Below, in pieces: positions 50,223 through 61,406 of a DNA stretch of 64,000 nt; the first letter of the stretch is position 1; the number at the start of each line of letters is the position of its first letter. The position numbers and the translations under genes were made by a program. This DNA is from Emydura subglobosa (taxonomy: Eukaryota; Chordata; Testudines; Chelidae), in contig ML679966.1 in the NCBI GenBank assembly GCA_007922225.1, positions 58,486,148-58,550,147 on the forward strand, given 5' to 3'. The notes beneath the pieces were generated by a model that was given only the letters and a program-made list of their open reading frames with translations, was not told the origin of the DNA and ran no database searches.

Positions 50223-50324
50223 AAGGATAGTCCTGTGATTAAGGTCCCTGGACTTACTCAGAGGATCTGGGTTTAATACTGGGCTCTGCCCCAAACTTCC
50301 TATGTTACCTGAAACACTTGATCG
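50223..50324 (+). repeat. tRNA-derived SINE head (MIR-like)
   Basis: 'ggatagtcctgtgattaagg' fits a pol III A box and 'tctgggtttaatactggg' a B box about 40 bases on, followed by the 'ctctgccccaaacttcctat' and 'gttacctgaaacacttgat' words of MIR-like SINEs. Sense orientation; the 3' part is not recognisable beyond about 50330. Confidence 0.65.
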
Positions 50325-51699
50325 GGGTTACACTAAGTTTAGGCAGTCAGTGAGCACTGGGTTGCTATACCAACCCTAAAGCTAGAGCTGGCTGGCTTTG
50401 AATTAAATTTTGCCCACAGTCACAATCTCCAAATGTATTTTATCTTTCTTTGAGCAAACAGAAGCAGGAGATACTTACATAGAAAGTTACCCACAGACGA
50501 GAACAGCCTGGATGTACTTTCTGTTTCCTGGAAGACGTAATCATCCTCATGCTCTCCCTAGACATCCATCTACTTATCCATTTATCTTTTCTATGTGGAG
50601 TAGATTTTTTTTTGTTTCTTTTAAATCAACTTTTGTTAATGAACCTATCCTTGTTTCTATTTCTAAAACTAAAATTTAGTAAAACATGATTGTGTATGTA
50701 TCTGAATAGAATATTATTTGTGCTATATGTATTTATAAAACATACACTACCTGATCCAGCCATAATTAACTATGTGGAAACAGCATGGAAATCAATGGGA
50801 GATTTTTACACCAATTAATGTCAGGAATAGTTAATGTTCAATTTCGGTGCATGTTCAAGTGAAGGAGTTTGATACTATTGAACAGGTCTCTGTAGTTTCT
50901 GGCAAAAGTTCCTCAGTCTTAGGCTACAGAAGTTAATATTCATGCTGAGCCTACTTTCAGCAGGGAAGTGTTTACTATAGAAAAATGTATTGGCTGTGAA
51001 ATCAACAATACTAGGACAGATGGATGAATAAGTGTTGAAGTAAGGAAAAATGAAAAGGATATGTTATTTCTAAGTGACGGTGAATTATATTGCTTTTCAC
51101 CTTCATAATGATGTTTATTCTCATCTGTTTCTTCTTTCTATGATATCAGCAGAACAGAAAAAATACTGCAGCCTGGTAATTAACATGAGAAACACAATTA
51201 AAAGGCAGATTTTTCTTTTTAAAAGGCAGATTATTATAATATCTCAGTATGTTTTCACATTAAAAATCTAGGTTATGCACTGGCAACCTATTTAACAATG
51301 TCATGTTGTCTCAGCTTCTGCTTTTGTACAGTGGTGAAACAAATGGTTTTCCAAGTCAGATTGTAAATGTATTGTATATTATATAATAATTATATTATAA
51401 GATTCTTCTTAGTAACTTTGTTAGGTAAAATTAAGATACAGTACTGTATAACAATATCTCCTGATATATTTGTATTCTAATTTGTAAAGCAATTTGGGTC
51501 TTCATTTTATACAGAATCTCACTCTGTTTCATTGAATAATAGTAATAGAAGTCTTGATCCTGCAATCTTTATTCAGGTAAGATTCCCAGTTATTTCAATT
51601 CCTATTGTGTTTGCATATTTACACTGTAAACAAATGTTTTAATGGGAGTACTGGCTCAGTAAGAACTACTCTAGCCCACTACTTGTGAAGGTATCAAAT
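50325..51699. other. Unique sequence, no gene seen
   Basis: A weak palindromic-element fragment may lie at 50750-50830 ('cctgatccagcc' ... 'aaatcaatgggagattt'). The frames at 50410-50679 and 51074-51271 have no domain. Confidence 0.4.
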
Positions 51700-51812
51700 A
51701 GCATCATTAGTATTAATGGTAGCACTCTGTGGTAGTGCCTTCAGGTCCTGACTGGGATCATTCCCATTGCACTGGACACTGCACATACATATAGCAAAAA
51801 GACAATCTCTCC
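51700..51812 (-). repeat. SINE 3'-tail fragment, antisense
   Basis: 'tcctgactgggatcattccc', 'attgcactggacactgcaca' and 'agacaatctctccagatacc' are the antisense form of the tail at 43772-43925. Confidence 0.6.
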
Positions 51813-52878
51813 AGATACCAGCATAGAACTTCTCAGGGATGTGCACTGATCCGCTAGAGAGGACTGATTTTTGAGGAAAGGTTGTAATATTAAATGGTAT
51901 TTTTAAAAGGACATGAAAGACATCTGAAAGTATTTGGTAGGCGAATTTGAAAATTCAATCTTTCAGATCACTCACACCTAGAGATCAGACACAACAACAG
52001 TCCTTGTGCTGGTAGGAAGACAGAGAGAGTTGGGCGGTGCAGGGTAAGACTATGAAGCTGGCCATGCACTCTGCGGAGGACTGGGGTCCTGAAGTACAAT
52101 TCCTTGCAAAACTCCCCTTGAGGTGGTGTGATTGTGCACCATCCTTGACATGGGTTAGCTCTCAGGGACACACCCTGGCCCAAAGCTGCATACAACTGAT
52201 GTAGGCCACCAGCCCATCATGTGGGGAATATTTGAAAGAACTCCATCATTTTCATCCTGTACATTTTTAAGCTTTTAAGTTTTTTTCTGACTCAAGAGAA
52301 CAAAATCATAAGCAGGCTAAAAGCCCATACACAATGCTGAATCAGCTAGGTAGGTGAAAATATATTTATTACAGCTTCCATTGCTTTAATCCAACTGACA
52401 GAAGCCACAAGATTCTTTTTTGCTGAGTCAAATCCTGAAGAAGTTAACATATCCTGTTTTAAAATTTCATTAAATCTTCCAAATATTCAGGGCACGTCAT
52501 TCCCAGAAATGTGCAGAAAATGCCTATGACATAGCTAACCAGCCCTTTTTCATTGCCTGACTTGCGAGTTGGATCTTCTCCATATAGACTGAGCAACTGT
52601 TTAAATATTATCCATTAGCCCTGCTGATGCCTTTTTTTGTTGTGAGACAGCATATTTTTTTTTATATTCGAATATCTTTGTAGAAAATGAGTACTACTTA
52701 TGGGAGAAATTGTGCCCCAAGCTTCACATTCATGCAGGGGTATAAAAGGAAGCAAGTACCTCTTTGCCCAGCCTTTTTGTGCAATGATCCAAGTGGAAAG
52801 GGTAAGGAGTGCTGCTTATCTGCTGTTTTCCCAGGCATGTGGATGGAGAGTAGTTGAAAGGTGGGCAGAGTCTTGACT
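51813..52878. other. Unique sequence upstream of the LTR
   Basis: No family recognised. A G+C-richer block at 51960-52230 has a 75-codon minus frame without a domain. The text at 52696-52720 ('cttatgggagaaattgtgcc') weakly resembles the LTR start, so the 5' LTR might begin earlier than I place it. Confidence 0.4.
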
Positions 52879-52883
52879 TCACC

Positions 52884-53201
52884 TCCCCCCACTACAACAG
52901 TCCACACAACTGAGCCACTGCTGAGGGGAAGTAATTTACCACTTCTCCCATACTCCAAGAGGAACCAGGGAAGGATTTGTGACTCCCCGCTATATCTGTT
53001 GTGTATCTTGTATTATTGCCTAGGTTGCCATAGCAACAGAGCTTAGCTTGTTGCCATAACAATAGAGGTAAACTATTAGGGGATAGCCACTCCTGGTTGG
53101 TTTTAGTGTAGTTCAATAAAGACTTTTTATGGGTTTACATCTCTGTGTTCCCTGCTGATTTCTCTCTGAATACAAGTACTTTCCAAGGATTTAACATAAC
53201 A
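52884..53201 (+). repeat. 5' LTR of gypsy-like element
   Basis: The right end 'ggatttaacataaca' matches the LTR at 47081-47416 exactly, and the R-U5 part from about 53020 is about 90% identical by eye, including the poly(A) signal 'caataaagactttttatggg' (53114-53133). Upstream, U3 is poorly conserved and the left end lacks the expected TGTTATG, so the start is set from length and from the possible target duplication 'tcacc' at 52879-52883. Confidence 0.7.
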
Positions 53202-53226
53202 AAAGTGGCAATGGAGGCTGGGATCA
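53202..53226 (+). promoter_or_regulatory. Candidate primer-binding site
   Basis: Immediately after the LTR, 'aaagtggcaatggaggctgg' contains a TGG start (53206) as expected for complementarity to a tRNA CCA end. I cannot say which tRNA. Its place 4 bases past the LTR supports the LTR boundary. Confidence 0.5.
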
Positions 53227-53505
53227 ACCTGTGCTGCAGCAGCAAACAAGTAAGAGTCATTGTAAGAAAATAAACCTTTTTGCTGTTTTGGGGGCTGGGC
53301 TGTACACTGAGGGTTCAAACTGAAACTAAAACAGGCTCTGCTTTGTTCTGAATGAAGTGAAGCAGACAGACTGGGAATGGGGAAAAGCAGTGCTAGTGAA
53401 TGGAAATCACCAGCAATTGTGTGTGAACGACCCCAACACACATGAATAAACAACACTAAAAGACAAAAGAAAGGGGGGAAAAAAAGAAAAAAATGAGGGG
53501 CAGCA

Positions 53506-54034
53506 ATGGCTACCCTTATGGGGCCCCTGGGACTTTTTGATGACACTCTAGAAGTCTAGAGGAATGGAACTCATATATGAAGCGTTTTCAGCTTTTTGTT
53601 ATTGTAAATGAAATTACAGATGCAAAGAAGGTGCCCATTTTCTTAAGTGTTGTAGGAGCTAAAACCTATAACTTATTGAGCAGCTTAGTGCACTCTGATA
53701 AGCCATAAAATCTTACAGTGACATTGTGAAAATCCTGGACGCACATTTTTCTCCAAAACCAATGGTAATTGCAGAGAGATTTAGGTTCCACAAAAGGAAT
53801 CAAGAAGAAGATGAAATAATTGTGCAATTTGTAGCAGCTCTGAAGAAGCTTGCTGAGCACTGTGAATTTAATGATGTTTTAAATGGCACCCTATATGATA
53901 GGTTAGTGTGTGGTCTGCACAATAAAGCAATACAGAGGCGCCTATTGACAGAGGCCCAGCTCAGCTGGCAGAAGGCCATTGAAATCTCTCTGTGGAGCTG
54001 GCCACAGAGGAAGCCAAACAGCTCAGTGCATTGA
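53506..54034 (+). pseudogene. Gypsy-like gag, capsid region, broken
   Basis: gag would start at the ATG at 53506 ('MATLMGPLGLFDD'), with an in-frame TAG about 15 codons in. A frame change restores a capsid-like stretch ('RFQLFVIVNEITDAKKVPIF') to a stop at about 53709. A second frame change leads into 'KILDAHFSPKP', 'ERFRFHKRNQEEDEII' and 'RLVCGLHNKAIQRRLLTEAQ' (frame 53726-54034), the signature end of the gag capsid domain in K02A2.6-like gypsy elements of vertebrates. Another shift at about 53985-53992 links it to the nucleocapsid-protease frame. At least three breaks make it non-functional. Confidence 0.85.
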
Positions 54035-54947
54035 CCAGAGTACATAAGATGTCACAAGAATCTATCTACAAGACAGTGAGGAGCCGAGAATGCTACCACT
54101 GTGGAAAGTCGGATCACTATGCATCGGAGTGCTGGTGTAAAGACTTAGTGTATCGACAATGTGGCAAAAAGGGACACATTGCACGTGCCTGCAAACAAAA
54201 GAAAGAAGAGTCAAACAGAACAGGCAAGCCAGAGAAAAAGAAGCCTGCTGCCTGGCGGCCCAAAAAGAAAAATCTCCATGTGGTAGAGCAGACTCAAGAT
54301 GATCAAAGTGACAGCCAGTCAGAAGAAGAAGTGCCACTCCATGTCTTGTCCATGGCAGTTGGCTCACATGAATACTGGGTAACCCCACTGTTGGAAGGTA
54401 AACCTGTACGCGTGGAACTGGACACCGGCACAGCAGTTTCGCTGTTCTCAGAAACTGTGTACAAGGAGACGCTAAAGCCGACAAAAATTGCTCTGAAGAT
54501 GTACACTGGAGAAACTGTGCCTATGTTAGGCACTACTGATGTTAAGGTAGAGCTCAATGAACAGACTGCTAAATTGCCACTGTTTGTGGTGGATAGCAAT
54601 TACCCAGCCTTAATGGGAAGGTCATGGCTTAGGAAGGTCCAGCTGAACTGGGCAGAAGTGCACAGAATGGCTAAAGAAGAAACAGGTCTGACAGCTGTAT
54701 TAAAGAAACATGCTGCTGTTTTTGGAGAGGACCTGGGAAGTATGAAGGGAATCACTGTGAAATTGAACATTAAGTTTGACAGCCAACCAAAATGTCTGAA
54801 AGCCAGAATTGTGCCATACGCCATCAGGCCAAAGGTTGAGGTGGACCTGGAGCACCTGGTCAAAAATGGAGTCCTAGTACCAGTTAGTCACAGTCAATGG
54901 GCAACCCCAATTGTTCCAGTATTGAAGAAAGATGGTTCCATTCAGAT
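53992..54947 (+). pseudogene. Gypsy-like nucleocapsid-protease-RT N-terminus
   Basis: The longest frame in the window (to 55017, 341 codons); its first 318 codons or so are genuine retrotransposon sequence. Residues 34-47 form an intact CCHC zinc knuckle (C34, C37, H42, C47). Residues 54-67 are a second knuckle whose first cysteine is Tyr54. A Lys-rich linker follows, then a retropepsin-like protease with the active-site triad D144-T145-G146. From about residue 258 the reverse transcriptase begins, with 'WATPIVPVLKKDGS' at 303-316. A one-base loss near 54948 shifts the frame, so the last 20 or so residues are spurious. The start shown is GTG; the real upstream frame is gag. Confidence 0.9.
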
Positions 54948-55437
54948 TGTGGGGATTTTAAGGTCACTGTTAACCCAGTGTTGTGTGCAAAGCAATACCC
55001 TCTTCCCTGCATCATGACCTCTTCGCTGGCTTGGCTGTGGCCAAAAGTTCAGCAAGATTGATCTGAATCAGGTGCATTTACAGATGCAGGTTGATGAGAC
55101 GTCCCAAGAGCTGTTGACTTTCGTGACACATAAAGGACTGTACCGATACTGTCGGTTGCCCTTTGGAATAATATCTACTCCAGCTTTGTTTAAGAGGGCT
55201 ATGGACCAGATCTTGAGTAGGTTGCCAGGAGTCCAGTGCTATCTTAATGTCATCCTGGTCACTGGCAAGAATGAGGAGGATCACCTTAAGACTCAGAGGC
55301 TGCCATACAAAGACTGGAAGAGTATGGCCTATGAGTCCCCTAAGACAAATGTGATTTTTTCCAGTCCTCTGCTGAATATTTGGGACATATCAATGATGCT
55401 ACTGGCCTTTGTAAAGCTCCTGTAAAAGTCAAGGCTA
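54948..55437 (+). pseudogene. Gypsy-like reverse transcriptase palm, catalytically dead
   Basis: Continues the RT in shifted frames. The frame at 55072-55425 carries 'HKGLYRYCRLPFGIISTPAL' and the position of the catalytic YxDD box, which here reads Y-L-N-V (55240-55251): both catalytic aspartates are replaced. The frame then drifts, and the connection segment resumes at 55380-55565 ('GHINDATGLCKAPVKVKAIV'). Either the substitutions or the frameshifts alone would abolish activity. Confidence 0.9.
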
Positions 55438-56255
55438 TTGTGGAAGCTCCACCTCTTCAAAACATAAGTCAACTTCATTCTTTTTTAGGGCTATTGAACT
55501 ATTATGGAAAGTTTATTCCACAGTTTGCAACACTGCTGAAGCCACTACATGAACTCCTTGGCTAGAACAAGGTCTGGAAGTGCACTGAAGCCTGTGATGT
55601 TGCATTTAACAAGGCTAAACACGCATTGCTAAATTCAAAGGTTCTGATGCATTTTGATCCGTCTTTACCTCTACAGTTGGCCTGTGATGCCTCTCCTTAT
55701 GGAGTGGGAGTGGTCATGTCACACATTATGCCTTCTTGAGAGGAGAAATCCATTGCTTTTGCCTCACGCACCTTAAGCAAAGCAGAAACTAACTATGCCA
55801 AAATCGAACATGAAGCACTGGGAATCATTTTTGAAACTTGGAAGTTTCACCAGTACCTGTTTGGATAGAAGTTCACACTTCTCACTGGTCATCGACCTCT
55901 AACATCAATTTTTGGACCATGCACAGGCATTCCACCTTTGGCTGCTAGTTGTCTGCACACACATATGAGATCAAATATTGGAAATCCACTCTGCACTGCA
56001 AGGCAGATGGTCTCTCAAGGCTGCCTTTACCAGTTAAACATCAAGATATTGGCCAGAAAGAAATCTTCTACTCTGAATAGGTAGAGAACACACTCATCAC
56101 TGCTACTCAATTAAAGGCAACTCGCAATGACCCAGTACTGTCCCAAGTTATGTACTTAGTGATGCATGGAACATCTCTATTGGACTCTCAGGTCTCACCT
56201 GACCTTCTTCCTTATGTGTTTAGGAGGATGAAGTTATCAATTCATTCTAGTTGCT
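55438..56255 (+). pseudogene. Gypsy-like RT connection and RNase H, truncated
   Basis: 'FLGLLNYYGKFIPQFATLLK' ends at an in-frame TAG (55563). The same frame resumes into RNase H with 'LACDASPYGVGVVMSHIMPS', a TGA at 55737, '[20 protein letters not shown]' and a further TAG near 55866. The sequence then runs to about 56255, where the zinc-binding and integrase regions should follow but are missing. The break coincides with the inversion junction region. Confidence 0.85.
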
Positions 56256-56306
56256 AGAAGACATCCTCAGAGGCTGGATCTTTAGCTAGGGCAAACCCAT
56301 GTTATG
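56256..56306 (+). repeat. 51-base inverted copy of 47410-47460
   Basis: The bases from 'agaagacatcctcagaggct' to 'cccatgttatg' are the exact reverse complement of 47410-47460 (51 of 51). They comprise the last 44 internal bases of the retrotransposon plus the first seven of its LTR. The left edge abuts the RNase H end, and the right edge shares ATG with the CR1 sequence that follows. Confidence 0.9.
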
Positions 56307-58168
56307 CTCCTACTAATGCGGCCCAATATGCTCTTAGCCTTCTTGGCAACCAGGGCACACTGCTGTCTCATATCCAGCTTCTTATCTGCTGTAACCCCCA
56401 GGTCCTTTTCTGCAGAACTGATGCCTAGCCCGTCGGCGGTCCCCAGTCTGTAGCTGTGCATGGGATTCTTCCATCCTCAGTGGAGGACTCTGCACTTGTG
56501 CTTATTGAACCTCATCAGGTTTCTTTTGGTCCAAGCCTCCAAGTTGTCTAGGTCACTCTGTATCTTATCCCTACCTTACAGGGTATCTACCACTCTCCCT
56601 AGTTTAGTGTCATCTGCAAACTTGCTGAGGGGCAATCTACCCATCCTCTAGATCATTAATTAAGATGTTGAACAAAACCGGCCCCAGGACTGACCCCTGG
56701 GGCACTCCACTTGTGACCGGCTGCCAGCTAGACATGGAGCCATTGATCACTACCCGTTGAGCCCGATGATCTAGCCAGCTCTCTATCCATTTTACAGTCC
56801 ATTCATCCAAACTATACTTTTTTAACTTGCTGATAAGAATACTGTGGGAGACTGTATCAAAAGCTTTGCTAAAGTCAAGGTAGATCACGTCCACCACTTT
56901 CCCCACATCCACAGAGCCAGTCACCTCTTCAAAGAAGGCAGTCAGGTTAGTCAGGCATAACTTCCCCTGGTGAATCCATGTTGACTGTTCCTGATCACCT
57001 TCTTCTCTTCCAAGTGCCTTAAAATGGATTCCTTGAGGACCTGCTCCATGATTTTTCCAGGGACTGAAGTGAGGCTGGTCTGTAGTTCCCTGGATCCTCT
57101 TTCTTCCCTTTCTTGAAGATAGGACCTATAGTTGCCTTTTTCCAATCATCAGGGACCTCCCACAATTGCCACGAGCTTTCAAAGATAATAGTCAATGGCT
57201 CTGAAATCACATCAGCCAACTCCCTCAGCACCCTCGGATGCATCGCATCTGGCCCCATAGACTTGTGTATGTCTGATCTTTCTAGATAGTCTTGAACCTG
57301 TTCCTTCAGCACTGCGGGATGTTCACCTCCTCCCCATTCTGTGCTGCCCAGTGCAGTAGCCTGGGAACTGACCTAGTCTGTGAAGACAGAGGCAAAAAAG
57401 GTATTGAGTACTTCAGCTTTCTCCACATCCCTCTGTCACTAGGTTGCCTCCCCCATTCTGTAAGAGGCCCACACTTTCCCTAATCTTCCTCTTGTTGGTA
57501 ACATACCTGTAGGAACCCTTCTTGTTTCCTTTCACATCCCTTGCTAGCTGCAACTCCAGTTGAGCTTTGGCCTTCCTGATATCATTCCTGCAAGCTCGAG
57601 CAGTATTTTTATAATCCTCCTTAGTCATCTGACCAAGCTTCCACTTCTTGTAAGTGTCTTTTTTGTGTTTAAGCTCACCAAAGACTTCTTTGTTAAGCCA
57701 AGCTGGACGCCTACCATATTTGCTATTCTTTCTGCACATTGAGATGGTTTATTCCTGTGCCCTCAATAAGGTTTCTTTAAAATACAGCCAGCTTTCTTGG
57801 ATTCCTTTCCCCCTCATATTAGCCTCCCAGGGGATCCTGCCCATCAGCTCCCTGAGAGAGTCAAAGTCTGCTTTTCTGAAATCCATGGTCCGTATCCTGC
57901 TGTTCTCCTTTCTTCCTTTTGTCAGGATCCTGAACTCTACCATCTCATGGTCACTGCTGCCTAGGTTTCCACCCACTTCTACTTCCCCTACCAAATCTTC
58001 CCTGTTTGTGAGCAGCAGGTCAAGAGGAGCACAGCCCCTAGTTCCCCTCTGCAATCTGGACTGGTGTATTGCTGTGTCACCCCAATCCCTGACTCCTAGA
58101 GCCCATCTTACCCTGCCCTTCTCTGTGAACCACAGTTCCCAACCATGCATTTTAGTTTTTCTTGACAT
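56307..58168 (-). mobile_element. CR1 LINE, endonuclease to post-RT region
   Basis: About 1.86 kb of CR1 pol on the minus strand. In coding order: the endonuclease C-terminus with '[18 protein letters not shown]' and the S-D-H catalytic word (frame 58168-57749); the linker (57739-57413); RT fingers 'GPDAMHPRVLRELADVI' and '[19 protein letters not shown]' (57312-57120); '[19 protein letters not shown]' (57145-56951); palm '[18 protein letters not shown]' and '[19 protein letters not shown]' (56924-56637); the catalytic F-A-D-D at 56620-56609; and the thumb region to 56307. Catalytic residues survive, but at least three frame changes and several stops (for example after 'LEDG') break the frame. 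The 5' end is truncated inside the endonuclease, as usual for CR1. The 3' third lies at 47527-48069. Confidence 0.92.
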
Positions 58169-61100
58169 GAAGATCTGAAGTTGATTTTTTAACTGACATG
58201 GTAAACTTTTTACTTATATCACTAAAAATACCATAAGCAATACAATAATGTCACAAAAGTGTGTACTCACTCATGATATACTGTACACAGGAGTTTGGAA
58301 TTATACAATTGTTTTAGCTGCAGTTAATTGATCAATCAGGTTCTTTGGGCGAGTGCAATAATAGAAAACAGGAAATTGTTAAAGTCATGGTCAATGTAGT
58401 TTTATGATACAAGAAATGATTCTCAATTATGACAATCAATGTCAAAATACAATATGTTTTATTTATACCCAATTTTATGAACATTTTCATTTATTTATGG
58501 ATTTATGGACCGTGTTAAAATCATACATTTTTTCCTGACTGTTCCTAAATTTACGGACACTTGGCAATCCTGGTGTGAACCTGGGTCAGCCCATGCACAG
58601 CCTACAGCAAACAAGCTACTCTCAACTAAGTGAGTGATACTTCTGGCCAGCCACTCTTGGGATCATGCACTGGTATGACCCCAGTCACCACCACCAGTCC
58701 CAGATGCAAATCTAGGAACTACTGTCTTACAATGTTCAGTGCTGCCCACTGCAAGCTCATTGGTTCATCAATTTATCAAAGAAATTGATATGCACCCATC
58801 TTGTCACTTCAAATGGAGTCTTCACACACCTCAAACCACATGCATTGCTTTAGATAAAACAAACAAATGTATTAAGTACAGAAATATTTTCAGTGATTAT
58901 AAATCAGAAGAAAGCAGATCAGATTGAATCAAAAGTAAATAAAAGGCAAGTCACATTCTAAACGAAGCTTAACACTTTCAGCAACCTTACAGTCTTATAT
59001 GATTCTCACTACAGACTGCATGGTGTGCCTCCCAGCCAGGGCCCCCCTCTGGGTCAGCATTTCAGTAGCTTGATGATGTTTATAGATAGAGGTGAAAGAC
59101 AGAGGATGATTGCAAAATGTCTCTCCTTTTTAACATGGTCCTTCCCCTCCCCCCACCCCCGGGGGCCTTAATCCCTCTTTCAGGGCCAGGTGACAAACAG
59201 TATCTGTGCTTGGTTTCCTCCATGCCCTGAGTCACTGTGGTTCTTTATGGATTCATTTGTCTATGTCTGGGCCAGCACTTTGTTCCTGGAATGCTGAGCT
59301 GCATTATTCTATACAAGTCCTAATGAAGTGCGAATTGCTTCTCCGCTCTGTAGAGTTTTGCCTAAATCTGTCTCAAGCCATGAGACACATATTTGGGAAT
59401 ATTACATAGTGAAGCCTCATAACCATACATATGACATTGCAACAAACATATCATTATAACAATAATGTTTAGTGTGCTAGGAGCATTCCAAAAACATCTT
59501 ACTTTACACACAGTGCATTAAACAGTACACAATTACACTATAAGGGTGAACATGAATGATTCACACCATAAGGGTATACATTGGGGTGCAGTGTGTCACA
59601 TTATATCTTTACATTACTTGGCCAATAGTGCAGTAAGAAAGAATAAGATCTCCCACTCTCCCTCCCCTTCGCCGCCCCCCCCCCGAGTGATTAAGACTTA
59701 CTCAGATCTTGGGTCTTTATCTACTGTGTAGCACAACTCCAGCTCTCCAGAAAGCCCTCCCTACCTACTTGCTAATAGAGGTAGGGAAAAATCAGAGAAG
59801 GATAAGGAGTGGTCAGAGCTCTCACTCAGAGCAAGCGGGATACAGACAATGTGGCCTACCACACAAAGGGAGATGTTTCATTTACTGGATGTATAATACA
59901 TTAAGAAACTATACCAATACGTACTGACCCATACGTAGAGATAAAAATAATTATTGAATGACTTTGATTTGCTATGCAAATATTTTTAATATAATAGCTT
60001 AAATGTGCATAATATTCCTTCCTTACAGGCCTGTTTTTGACAGCAAGTTTTATGCATGTGATAGCAAATTATAAGTCATTGAAAAGGAAATGTTGGGGCC
60101 TAGACTTCAGCTGTTTTAGCAGCAGCACTGTTACCTTCATTCCAAGCTTAAAATGAATCCAACATTTTTTTTTTATTAAAGAGGAAATGTCCTCTTAACT
60201 CTTTTCTTATTATTTTTCTTTTCCATGTACCTATTTGTTCTTTGATACCAATCAAGACAAGGGCAGGGAGGTTCTAAACTGCCCCAAGAAAATTTGTCCT
60301 AGTGGTATTTCCAACATGAATGAAGGAAAAAATTACTGGAAGTTTCCTGGGAAATTTGTTCTCATGGGGGTTCCATCCCAATTTTTCAGCCTTACCAGGG
60401 TCATTTCAGATAGGATAACCACCTGTACTTTGGCAGTGATAACCTGAACAGAACTGGACCTCTGAAATTTTTGAAGTTAGTCCTTATGTACACTTAATGG
60501 GTCTATTGAACACCCTGTGCTGTCTAACATTGCTGCATTATCCAGAATCTACCTCTCAACTGTACTGTATTTTCCCTGCAAAGTGGAATAAAGGTAAAGA
60601 TGGCAAAATGTAACCTATGAGAACAGGAAAATAAAAAGAGAACAAGAATAAAATGTAATTTTCAAAGGTGATAATGTATTAAACAAATATGCCACTTTGT
60701 TCTAAAATCATCATGTCCACCCACCACCGCTACCACCTACAAATTGTGCATTAGAGCCTTCTAATATCGATTAAAAGTTTCTGGGTAAAATGACAAATTA
60801 AGGAATGAAACAACATTTTCCTCTAGGCTCCTGCTTGGAAAATTTTTTATTGCATTATTATAAGTAGTTTTCTGAGTTTAATAGTGTCTCCCTATGCTAA
60901 TTCGAGTACTATATTTCTCTCCATGCTGCTACAATACCTAGAACAGCATACATTTTAAATGATTGAAATGAATTTGAGTCTCAAATCTTCATGACAAAGC
61001 CAAGGGAAAAATATAACTAAAAGAAAAATGAGTTTTAAGTAGAAAGAATGCAGAGGGAATATGGGAAGTGCTAACAATTTACAGAGGATACCAACAAATA

Positions 61101-61406
61101 AAAAAACATTACTGAGATGGGAACAAGCAGAATTTGCTCATGTTTTTTGCTAAGACAAACAATCATGCATATAAGGTAGTTTATTCTTATACCATAAATT
61201 AGACAGACTATACTTTCGTCTTCCCTATCTTACATACTACACAAGCTTTTAGTAGAGCTCTCATCAGACGTTATAGACAATGAAAATGAATTTATATTGA
61301 TTACTATATTAAACGTTCCAACCTGATCTCCCCCCCCCTTTTTTTTTTGTACAGTGGTTTCATTCATTTCAATAGGAATTCTTTGAATGAAATATGAGTA
61401 GACAAA
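58169..61406. other. Unique and unclassified repeat sequence
   Basis: A fragment at about 58490-58580 ('acggacacttggcaatcctg') resembles a miniature element end. The block 58590-59480 has more C and T than its flanks and may be LTR-derived, but I cannot classify it. Runs of C occur at about 59141-59160 and 59675-59685. The rest to 61406 is unique, with A/T tracts and a C/T tract at 61330-61349. No gene seen. Confidence 0.4.

Larger units (their letters stand above)
52884..56306 (+). mobile_element. Ty3/gypsy-like LTR retrotransposon, 5' part
   Basis: 5' LTR, primer-binding site, gag, protease, RT and RNase H in the order usual for Ty3/gypsy elements (K02A2.6-like group). The integrase is lost, and the 3' LTR lies inverted at 47081-47416. 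It ends at 56306 in the first seven bases of a 3' LTR (TGTTATG), joined directly to CR1. No transposition competence remains. Confidence 0.85.

Noticed and set aside
53127..53546. 139-codon minus frame over the 5' LTR and leader
   Set aside because: Low-complexity (Phe/Leu/Ser), covers LTR and primer-binding site, and has no domain.
54062..54484. 140-codon minus frame, and the minus frames at 54303 and 54600
   Set aside because: Antisense shadows of the zinc-knuckle, protease and RT coding sequence.
57654..58178. 174-codon + strand frame
   Set aside because: It lies antisense to the CR1 endonuclease region, whose minus-strand translation has catalytic-type motifs; this is a shadow frame.
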